Source: Flavobacteriales bacterium UBA4474 (lineage in GTDB: Bacteria; Bacteroidota; Bacteroidia; Flavobacteriales_D; Sanyastnellaceae). Taken from it: a DNA stretch of 15,830 nucleotides. The notes under the pieces are model-generated. The model had not been told where the DNA came from. It did no database searches and was given only the letters and a program-made list of their open reading frames with translations. Shown piece after piece: positions 1 to 5,507 of this stretch. The stretch is taken from positions 1 to 15,830 of the forward strand of contig DGOE01000140.1 in the NCBI GenBank assembly GCA_002389295.1, read 5' to 3'. Positions within the stretch are counted from its first letter, which is position 1. Each line of letters begins with the position of its first letter. The position numbers and the translations under genes were made by a program.

Positions 1-35
1 CGGGCCGCTGTGTCAAAGGTGATTTCCTTCGGCAT
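1..35 (-). CDS. groL: Chaperonin GroEL, N-terminal fragment
   Basis: Only the first 35 bases of the gene are inside the window. Read on the minus strand they give MPKEITFDTAAR, which matches the usual start of GroEL (typically M-A-K-x-I-x-F-D-x-x-A-R). It begins 33 bases after the groES stop codon, the standard groES-groL arrangement. GroEL is the 14-mer cytoplasmic folding chamber that works with GroES using ATP. The identification rests on twelve residues plus context, but that combination is very specific. The rest of the gene lies beyond position 1. Confidence 0.9.
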   Translation of the reverse strand, partial: MPKEITFDTAA

Positions 36-68
36 GTTGAATGATTTGTTGGGTTAATTTCAATGGGT

Positions 69-344
69 TCAGAGCACGGCGAGAATATCACTCTCGCGCA
101 TGATCATGTACTCCTCGTTTTCGAGAGAGAGCTCGGTGCCGGAATACTTTCCGTACAAAACGGTATCGCCGACCTTGACGGTCATGGGCTCGTCCTTCTT
201 GCCGTCACCTACAGCCACGACGGTGCCTTTCTGGGGCTTCTCCTTCGCGGTGTCAGGGATGATGATTCCGCTGGCGGTTGTCTCCTCCGCTGCGGCGGGC
301 TCGACCACTACGCGGTCGGCCAAGGGCTTGATGTTTACAGACAT
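69..344 (-). CDS. groES: Co-chaperonin GroES
   Basis: This 91-residue protein is the GroES lid of the GroEL chamber, a cytoplasmic heptamer that caps GroEL during ATP-driven folding. The sequence starts MSVNIKPLADRVVVEP, the usual GroES beta-strand opening. It carries the mobile loop at about residues 20-35 with the hydrophobic I27-I28-I29 that docks onto GroEL, and ends with the family's Y-x-I-M-R-E-S-D-I-L-A-V pattern. Its length is normal for the family. The reading frame stays open upstream to 464, but the conserved N-terminus fixes the ATG at 342-344. The gene is followed after 33 bases by groL. Upstream are the secG terminator, a sigma-54-like promoter and a cluster of TGTCA half-sites, so it is probably transcribed from its own promoter. 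Confidence 0.97.
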   Translation of the reverse strand: MSVNIKPLADRVVVEPAAAEETTASGIIIPDTAKEKPQKGTVVAVGDGKKDEPMTVKVGDTVLYGKYSGTELSLENEEYMIMRESDILAVL

Positions 345-397
345 GGTGTGAACGGTTGATGGTAATAATGATGCTTTTGCCTGTGGCGCAAAGCGGC

Positions 398-414
398 ATG
401 CGAATCTCGTGCCA
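398..414 (-). promoter_or_regulatory. Candidate sigma-54 (-24/-12) promoter for groES
   Basis: The minus strand reads TGGCACGAGATTCGCAT. The sigma-54 consensus is TGGCACG-N4-TTGCW, so the match has the invariant GG and GC separated by exactly 10 bases and one mismatch (T to C in the -12 box). Transcription would start near 388, giving a leader of about 44 bases before the groES ATG. A sigma-54 activator gene lies on the same strand a few kilobases away (2615-3865). A chance match of this quality within 190 bases is possible, so this is a strong candidate but unproven. Confidence 0.5.
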
Positions 415-437
415 TTCCGTGGCGAAGCGCATGGGCA

Positions 438-512
438 TGACAAAAAATGCCGCGCACCTGACAAAATGGAAAATCGGGCACAAAAAAATGTCAGCCCACT
501 GACAGGCTGACA
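438..512. promoter_or_regulatory. Cluster of TGACA/TGTCA half-sites upstream of groES
   Basis: Plus-strand occurrences are TGACA at 438-442, CTGACA at 458-463, TGTCAG at 489-494, CTGACA at 499-504 and CTGACA at 507-512. That is five copies of one half-site in 75 bases, in both orientations. They lie about 25-115 bases upstream of the candidate sigma-54 promoter, the distance range used by enhancer-binding activators. A short hairpin with GGCAT (434-438) and ATGCC (447-451) arms also overlaps the first copy. The same half-sites form a perfect palindrome in front of miaB (5360-5374). Binding by a regulator is inferred. Confidence 0.45.
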
Positions 513-515
513 TTT
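482..515 (-). terminator. Rho-independent terminator of secG
   Basis: A perfect 11-bp inverted repeat, AAATGTCAGCC (486-496) and GGCTGACATTT (505-515), encloses an 8-base loop. Read on the minus strand the stem is followed by an uninterrupted T tract (complement of the A run 482-488), the standard intrinsic terminator layout. It lies 22 bases past the secG stop codon. The stem is itself built from TGTCAG/CTGACA units, so it may double as a protein binding site for groES control. Confidence 0.75.
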
Positions 516-536
516 AAGATGCTGTTGATGCAGGGG

Positions 537-878
537 TTACTCCGCCGGAGCGGCGTCCTGCAAGGGTGCAGCCTGCTCTGTAGGCGCTGGCGGTACAAAT
601 TCGTCTTCCTCAAAGCCGCCCGTGTTGGCTGAACCCGCTGAGAAAGCCCCCGTAGCACCGATGCACAACACAAACAGCGCAATGGTCAGGTACCAAGTGG
701 ATTTTTCGAGGAAATCGGTGGTGCGCTGCACACCTCCAATGCGCCCTGCCCCTTCAAATCCGGAAGCCAATCCGGTGCCTTTGGGGTTCTGGACAAGGAT
801 GACAACGCCCAACAAAAGGGCGATGATCAGGATAAGGACGAGAAGAATGTAGCCCATAATGTCGTTTTCATTTGCCAT
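537..878 (-). CDS. secG: Preprotein translocase subunit SecG
   Basis: This 113-residue inner-membrane protein is the small accessory subunit of the SecYEG export channel. It has two predicted membrane helices, about residues 9-29 and 62-80, joined by the family's cytoplasmic loop with V-Q-N-P-K-G-T-G-L-A-S at 29-39 and a G-V-Q-R-T-T-D-F-L-E-K-S-T stretch just before the second helix. This is the pattern of Bacteroidota SecG. The last 30 or so residues form a Pro/Ala/Glu-rich tail, common in the phylum but variable. The first Met at 878 is used here; Met8 (857) is an alternative start just before the first helix. It follows the TPR-like gene after a 35-base gap and is the last gene before a terminator, so it is probably the end of the miaB-started transcript. 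Confidence 0.95.
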   Translation of the reverse strand: MANENDIMGYILLVLILIIALLLGVVILVQNPKGTGLASGFEGAGRIGGVQRTTDFLEKSTWYLTIALFVLCIGATGAFSAGSANTGGFEEDEFVPPAPTEQAAPLQDAAPAE

Positions 879-913
879 CCAAATCGACTGAAACGAAGGG
901 ATGACGGAGGTTT

Positions 914-2077
914 TCAGTCATCCTCAGCTTTACGTCCGAGCTTTTTGGATTGGGCGGCAAAATAAACGCTTTTCTCCGGGTATTTCAAGGCCAAGAGCTT
1001 ATAAGCTCGCCGCGCACGTCCAATTTGACCTTGGGCGGCATAAATACGGGCCATGGTTTCGGTGATCAGGGAGGCGTCCTCCACCAGGCTTTCCTTGGCC
1101 AATTCCTTGACCGTGGGCCGCTCGATCTCCGGACGAATGGGGCCGATGCTCGGTTCATTGCGGATAAACAAATCAATCAAGGCGGCTTGCTGTTCGAGGC
1201 CACCTTCTGGAGCGGCGGTCTCCCCGTCCGCCTGCTTGGCAGCATCCATCACCTCCTCCATCCGGCTCGCCGCGGCCCTCAGGGCTTCCGAAGGCAAGCG
1301 AGACTCCGCCGCCTCCGTAAATCCCGTGGCCTCACTCCGCTCATACGCCCAACGCGCCAGCGGCGACATTGCCGCCACATCGATGACCACCTTTCTTTCA
1401 GCGGCGAGGGCGGCGGCAGCAAAAGATGCGCCCTTCTCCTCCCCTTCGCCCGCTTGCGCCGCTGCACCGTCATCTCCTTCAGAGAAGGCGCGAATTTCCT
1501 TTTCGATGCTGCGCTCGATGGCACCGAGGACCACTTCCCGCGCCAAGGAGCCTTTTTCAGGAATATCCACCTCTGGCGCGCGCTCCTCTTCCTCTGTAGC
1601 CGCAACCGGCTCCTCCGAAACATCACCGGCAGCAATGGCCGACACCTCCTCGGTTTCTTCAGTTTCTTCAACCTCCTCTGCTGCGGTGTCGGCCGCACCG
1701 GTCGTCCCCCCTCCGTGCTCGGGATGCCAGCGCAATCTCAGGGCGTCCTCCACTTGGGGCTCCAACGCTTCTACCGCTCGGGCAAATGAGGCGATTTCCG
1801 ACTCTATGCCGGCGCGAAACAGGAGGTCAAACAGGCGTCCGGGTTCAGAAGAGAACACCGCCGCCTCAGCCAAACGCTCTGCTGCAGCCAGCGCACGCGT
1901 CTCTCTGGCCGTCTTGGCCCGCATCATCCGGCCCGCACCAAAAGCGGGGTAAGCCTCGACCCAAGCGTCTAATTTTTCTGCCCACGCATCCCAAACCACG
2001 GGCGTGGCAGCGGTCCCACCGCCGCGCACCGCATCGAGCAGCGCGCTGAATTCCATGGCTTCGGTTGGTTCACTCAT
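914..2077 (-). CDS. Conserved Bacteroidota TPR-like protein
   Basis: This 387-residue, very Glu/Ala-rich protein has no signal peptide or membrane helix, so it is probably cytoplasmic. The N-terminal ~90 residues contain a W-V-E-A-Y-P-A-F stretch and a D-L-L-F-like stretch that resemble the N-terminal domain of unnamed proteins found between lptE and secG in this phylum. Residues ~130-240 are acidic and low-complexity, likely disordered. The C-terminal block from about 300 contains L-I-D-L-F-I-R-N-E-P, then one TPR-like helix pair at ~337-375 with I-T-E-T-M-A-R-I-Y and L-A-L-K-Y-P-E-K-S. This is the most conserved part of the family. The frame also allows a TTG start at 2095, but the ATG at 2077 is preferred. 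It lies 25 bases after lptE. The function is unknown; the conserved setting hints at a link to envelope biogenesis or export, which is inference only. Confidence 0.85.
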   Translation of the reverse strand: MSEPTEAMEFSALLDAVRGGGTAATPVVWDAWAEKLDAWVEAYPAFGAGRMMRAKTARETRALAAAERLAEAAVFSSEPGRLFDLLFRAGIESEIASFARAVEALEPQVEDALRLRWHPEHGGGTTGAADTAAEEVEETEETEEVSAIAAGDVSEEPVAATEEEERAPEVDIPEKGSLAREVVLGAIERSIEKEIRAFSEGDDGAAAQAGEGEEKGASFAAAALAAERKVVIDVAAMSPLARWAYERSEATGFTEAAESRLPSEALRAAASRMEEVMDAAKQADGETAAPEGGLEQQAALIDLFIRNEPSIGPIRPEIERPTVKELAKESLVEDASLITETMARIYAAQGQIGRARRAYKLLALKYPEKSVYFAAQSKKLGRKAEDD

Positions 2078-2102
2078 GCGGAGCGCAATATGCAAAGCCC
2101 AT

Positions 2103-2618
2103 TCACCAATTCCCCAAACTTGCGTTGAAGACCTCCTGGGTCAACTGCTCATTGATCTCTTCCACCAATTCCGTCTCCACATCGAACAGGTCGCTTGTGG
2201 CCGGAAAATCTGCAAAGCGACTAAATGTGCGCTCGAAATTGAGCTCCGACTCCAAGGCGTGCACGTACTGCACCTGCACTTGCATGGTCAACCTGTTTTG
2301 GGAAGCCACTTCCTGGCCGCCCGCCACCGCACTGGTCGACACATCGTACCCCACAATCCTCCCGCTGAAGTGAAGCTCACCACCGTCGGCCACCCAGCGC
2401 AATGTGCTCTGGCGCTGGATCAGGTCTTTCAATGCCTCGGTGAATTGCTGTCCTACTTCGGGGCCGGCCAGGGGCGCCACCGGGGTGAAATAATCCACCG
2501 AAAAGGTCCGCGCTCCAGCCGTTTGCGCACCGTATGGGGTGTAAACGCCACAACCGGCCACCCCGACCCAAAAGAGCAAGAGCAGCAGCCTGAGCCCAAC
2601 GTGCTGGATGCCCTTCAT
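2103..2618 (-). CDS. lptE: LPS-assembly lipoprotein LptE family
   Basis: This 171-residue protein starts with a lipoprotein signal peptide: K2, R10, a run of leucines, then V-A-G-C with the lipidated cysteine at position 23. Known LptE plugs the LptD barrel and helps insert lipopolysaccharide in the outer membrane. The body is small and mixed alpha/beta with conserved-looking blocks Y-x-x-F-T-P-V-A-P and L-x-F-S-G-R-I-V-G-Y-D-V, as in the Bacteroidota LptE family, and ends with an acidic helix E-L-V-E-E-I-N-E-Q-L-T-Q-E-V-F-N. The start codon overlaps the stop of the upstream sigma-54 activator gene by ATGA, indicating translational coupling. The family assignment relies on lipobox, length, these motifs and gene position; sequence conservation in LptE is low, so it is slightly less certain than its neighbours. 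Confidence 0.85.
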   Translation of the reverse strand: MKGIQHVGLRLLLLLFWVGVAGCGVYTPYGAQTAGARTFSVDYFTPVAPLAGPEVGQQFTEALKDLIQRQSTLRWVADGGELHFSGRIVGYDVSTSAVAGGQEVASQNRLTMQVQVQYVHALESELNFERTFSRFADFPATSDLFDVETELVEEINEQLTQEVFNASLGNW

Positions 2619-3865
2619 TTGAGTCCGAATTCTTTGATTTTGCGGTACAGCGTGCGCTCGGAGATGCCGAGTTCAGCCGCCGCCTGCTTGCGGCGGTGTC
2701 CGTGTTTGGACAGCGCCCGACGAATCAACTCGCGCTCACTTTCGAGCAGCGAAAGGGACTCCTCCACCTCGGTGGAATCCTCAAAACCATCTTCACTCCG
2801 GTCTCTGCCCGAAGCCGACCATTCTGTGTTTCCACCCGCCCGCTCGGGCAGCCGCAGGACATCCGTCCCTTCCTGCTCCCCGAAGACGCGGTTCACGAGG
2901 GTCTGGTCCTCGCTCGACCCCGCGTCGATTTTGCCATCCTGGATCATCTTCAGCACCAGCGACTTCAGGTCGTTGAGGTCCGACTTCATCTCGAACAGCA
3001 GCTTGTACAAGATTTCCCGCTCGTTCATCCCGGGGCCCGCACCGTCCTGCTCGCCTGCAGGAATCTTGGCCACATCGCGACGCGGCAACTCCGGGAGGTA
3101 ATCGAGCAGGCGATCGGCATCCACCTGGCGTTCGGTCTCAATGGCACTGATTTGCTCGGCGATATTCTTGAGCTGGCGCACATTGCCCGGCCAAGGGTAG
3201 CGTTGCAACAACTCGACGGCCTCCGGGCCCAATCGGATGGGCGGCATGTGGTGCCGCTCGCTGAAATCACCCGTGAACTTGCGAAACAGCAAGTGGATGT
3301 CCTCGCCCCGGTCGCGCAAGGGGGGCAGCATCAGCGGGACCTGGTTCAAGCGGTAGTACAGGTCCTCCCTGAACTTGCCTTCGGCCATCGCCTGCTCAAA
3401 ATCGAGGTTGGTGGCCGCCACCACACGGACATCGGTCTTTCTGACCTTGGACGACCCCACGCGCAAGTATTCTCCCGTCTCCAACACCCGCAGCAAGCGC
3501 GCTTGTGTGGCCAAGGGCAATTCACCGACCTCGTCCAAAAAAACCGTGCCGCCATCGGCCTCCTCGAAGTACCCTTTCCGCGCTTCATGCGCTCCGGTAA
3601 AGCTGCCCTTTTCGTGGCCAAACAATTCCGAATCGATGGTGCCCTCGGGGATGGCGCCGCAGTTCACAGCGATGTAGGCCCCGTGCTTTCGCGCACTGTT
3701 GTGGTGAATGATCTTGGGCAAAGCCTCCTTGCCCGTCCCCGATTCTCCGCGCACCAACACGGTGATGTCTGCAGGAGCGACCCGCACCGCTGTCGCCAAT
3801 GCGCGCTCGAGCCCAGGACTGTGGCCAACGATGGCGAAACGGGTTTTGACACTCTGCAGGTTCAT
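2615..3865 (-). CDS. Sigma-54-dependent transcriptional activator without receiver domain
   Basis: This 416-residue AAA+ enhancer-binding protein remodels sigma-54 RNA polymerase to open promoters. The AAA+ domain starts almost at the N-terminus. It has Walker A G-E-S-G-T-G-K-E at 40-47, a sigma-54 contact loop G-S-F-T-G-A at 87-92 (a common variant of GAFTGA), Walker B V-F-L-D-E at 108-112, a Y-Y-R-L-N segment at 170-174 and sensor-II W-P-G-N-V-R-Q-L at 225-232. Residues ~270-370 are a hydrophilic linker. A Fis-type helix-turn-helix occupies ~385-414 with R-K-Q-A-A-A-E-L-G-I-S-E-R-T-L-Y-R-K-I. There is no phospho-acceptor, GAF or PAS domain, so its activity must be controlled some other way. 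It overlaps miaB and lptE by 4 bases each. A candidate target is the sigma-54-like site before groES. Confidence 0.95.
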   Translation of the reverse strand: MNLQSVKTRFAIVGHSPGLERALATAVRVAPADITVLVRGESGTGKEALPKIIHHNSARKHGAYIAVNCGAIPEGTIDSELFGHEKGSFTGAHEARKGYFEEADGGTVFLDEVGELPLATQARLLRVLETGEYLRVGSSKVRKTDVRVVAATNLDFEQAMAEGKFREDLYYRLNQVPLMLPPLRDRGEDIHLLFRKFTGDFSERHHMPPIRLGPEAVELLQRYPWPGNVRQLKNIAEQISAIETERQVDADRLLDYLPELPRRDVAKIPAGEQDGAGPGMNEREILYKLLFEMKSDLNDLKSLVLKMIQDGKIDAGSSEDQTLVNRVFGEQEGTDVLRLPERAGGNTEWSASGRDRSEDGFEDSTEVEESLSLLESERELIRRALSKHGHRRKQAAAELGISERTLYRKIKEFGLK

Positions 3866-5319
3866 GCCACGAATCCTTCTTTTACGGCCACGGCCTCTTC
3901 CACGGATTCACCGCGCAAAGTCGCCGCCGTGTGATCGGTGGTCCGCACATAGGCATACTGACCGGGCTGCTCATCGGTCCGGGAAAAAACCACCACCGTG
4001 TTGTAGGTGTTCCGCCCTTGGTATTCCTCCTTGTTTTTCTTGGAAGGCCCTTCCACCAGAATGCGGTAAATCTTGCCGCATTGGGCCGCAGTCCGCTCCA
4101 TGCTGTGTCCCTTTTGCACGGAAATGATTTCGGACAACCTGCGCCCCTTTTCCTCCTCGGGCACGTCGTCCTCGAATTTGCGCTCGGCAAGGGTGCGCGG
4201 ACGCTCGCTGTATTTAAACATGTACGCCATCTCATAGCGGACTTCGTTCATCAGCGAGAGGGTCGCTTCATGCTCCTCCAGCGTTTCGCCGCAGAATCCC
4301 GCGATGACATCCGTGCTGATGGCGCAATCCGGCATGATGCGGCGGATGGCCGCGATGCGGTTCTTGTACCATTCCCGGGTATACCCCCGGTTCATGCGCT
4401 TGAGCACATCGCTGTGACCGGACTGCACCGGCAGGTGGATGTACTTGCAGAGGTTGTCTTTGCGGGCCATCACCTCGAGCACCTCATCGGTCATGTCCTT
4501 GGGGTGAGAGGTGGAAAACCGGACGCGCAGGTCGGGGTTGACATCCGAGACCAGGTCCATCAATTGGGCAAAGCGCACAATGGGCTGCTCGGGATCCTTC
4601 ACTTGGCCCTTGACATCGACGTTCCACTTGTAGGAATCCACGTTTTGGCCAAGCAAGGTCACCTCGCGGTACCCCTTGGCAAACAGGTCGTGGGCCTCAG
4701 ACACAATGCTCTGTGGGTCGCGGCTGCGTTCCCGCCCCCGGGTAAAGGGCACCACACAGAAACTGCACATGTTGTCGCAGCCACGCATGATGGAAATGAA
4801 GCCCGTCACCCCTTTGTCATCGAGGCGCACCGGCTGGATTTCGGCATAGGTCTCTTCTCGGCTCAGTAGCGTATTGACCGCCTTTTGTCCGCCTTCCACC
4901 TCGTCTACCAGGCGCGGCAGGTCGCGGTAGGCATCGGGGCCGACCACCAAATCGACCAGCTTTTCTTCTTCCAACAACTGGTCGCGCAGCCGCTCAGCCA
5001 TGCAACCGAGGATGCCCACCTTGAGCTTGGGATTGTTGCGCTTGCCCCTTTTGAGGTGCTGCAAGCGGTGGCGGATGCGCTGCTCGGCATTGTCCCGGAT
5101 CGAGCAGGTGTTGAGGAGAATCAAATCCGCCTCGCCCTCTTCCTTGGTGGTCGCATACCCGGCATCGGCCAGAATGCTCGCCACAATTTCGCTGTCGCTG
5201 AAATTCATTTGACACCCGTAACTCTCCAGGTAAAGCTTGCGCCCACCTTTGTTCCCGGAACGGGGGCCTACGGCCTCACCCTGTCGCTCTTCATCTATTG
5301 TATGGTTGCCGGGTCTCAT
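3862..5319 (-). CDS. miaB: tRNA-2-methylthio-N6-dimethylallyladenosine synthase MiaB
   Basis: This 485-residue radical-SAM methylthiotransferase adds a methylthio group to isopentenyl-adenosine 37 of tRNAs reading codons that begin with U. The N-terminal UPF0004 domain has the three auxiliary-cluster cysteines C36 (S-Y-G-C-Q-M-N), C72 (N-T-C-S-I-R) and C106 (L-G-C-M-A-E-R). The radical-SAM motif CxxxCxxC is C181, C185, C188 in R-G-C-D-N-M-C-S-F-C. The C-terminal ~65 residues fit a TRAM RNA-binding domain. The first ATG gives an N-terminal extension with T-I-D-E-E-R-Q-G-E, a feature of Bacteroidota MiaB, which supports this start. It is the first gene of the minus-strand string and overlaps the activator gene by 4 bases. 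A likely promoter and a CTGACA palindrome lie just upstream, in the region shared with divergent topA. Confidence 0.97.
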   Translation of the reverse strand: MRPGNHTIDEERQGEAVGPRSGNKGGRKLYLESYGCQMNFSDSEIVASILADAGYATTKEEGEADLILLNTCSIRDNAEQRIRHRLQHLKRGKRNNPKLKVGILGCMAERLRDQLLEEEKLVDLVVGPDAYRDLPRLVDEVEGGQKAVNTLLSREETYAEIQPVRLDDKGVTGFISIMRGCDNMCSFCVVPFTRGRERSRDPQSIVSEAHDLFAKGYREVTLLGQNVDSYKWNVDVKGQVKDPEQPIVRFAQLMDLVSDVNPDLRVRFSTSHPKDMTDEVLEVMARKDNLCKYIHLPVQSGHSDVLKRMNRGYTREWYKNRIAAIRRIMPDCAISTDVIAGFCGETLEEHEATLSLMNEVRYEMAYMFKYSERPRTLAERKFEDDVPEEEKGRRLSEIISVQKGHSMERTAAQCGKIYRILVEGPSKKNKEEYQGRNTYNTVVVFSRTDEQPGQYAYVRTTDHTAATLRGESVEEAVAVKEGFVA

Positions 5320-5342
5320 GCCAAAAAATTCAAGGTGGGGGA

Positions 5343-5350
5343 CAAAATTA
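5343..5350 (-). promoter_or_regulatory. Candidate -7 element of the miaB promoter
   Basis: The minus strand reads TAATTTTG, a full match to the Bacteroidota -7 consensus TAnnTTTG. Transcription would begin around 5336, about 17 bases before the miaB ATG. No good TTTG -33 box is seen at the usual spacing; a TTG lies 13 bases upstream, which is too close. The palindrome at 5360-5374 occupies the -33 zone, so the promoter may depend on, or be blocked by, a bound regulator. Confidence 0.45.
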
Positions 5351-5359
5351 GGCCGAAAC

Positions 5360-5374
5360 CTGACAACGTGTCAG
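5360..5374. promoter_or_regulatory. CTGACA-N3-TGTCAG palindrome between miaB and topA
   Basis: The sequence CTGACAACGTGTCAG has perfect 6-base arms around a 3-base centre, the form expected for a dimeric regulator's operator. It lies 10 bases upstream of the candidate miaB -7 element, across the -33 zone, and 134 bases before the topA ATG. The same half-site recurs five times upstream of groES. The identity of the binding protein is unknown. Confidence 0.5.
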
Positions 5375-5507
5375 TCATCGCTTGCCAAATTTTCCATCGC
5401 CTACGGCGTAGCAAAACGAAACAAAATGGCAGCATGACAAGTAGACCCTTGCCGCAACGGAAATCGCAAGTTTGTCTTTTCCTTTGCCGCTTCGAACAAA
5501 ACAAGAC

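Noticed and set aside
345..536. CIRCE operator (TTAGCACTC-N9-GAGTGCTAA) expected before groES in many bacteria
   Set aside because: I read both strands of the leader and found no match, so HrcA-type control is not supported.
950..1952. Overlapping plus-strand open frames of ~280-300 codons opposite the TPR-like gene
   Set aside because: Two different frames are open over the same Glu/Ala-rich gene, as expected from biased codons. Their translations are Ser/Arg/Ala-rich with no recognisable domain.
2004..3101. Long plus-strand open frame opposite the lptE and activator genes
   Set aside because: It lies antisense to well-supported genes with clear motifs, has low-complexity Ser/Arg/Pro-rich composition, and reflects high GC keeping other frames open.
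5305..5322. TGGCATG-like sigma-54 box at the miaB start
   Set aside because: The -24-like TGGCAT is present, but the base pair ten positions later is GG rather than GC, and the site would overlap the miaB start codon.
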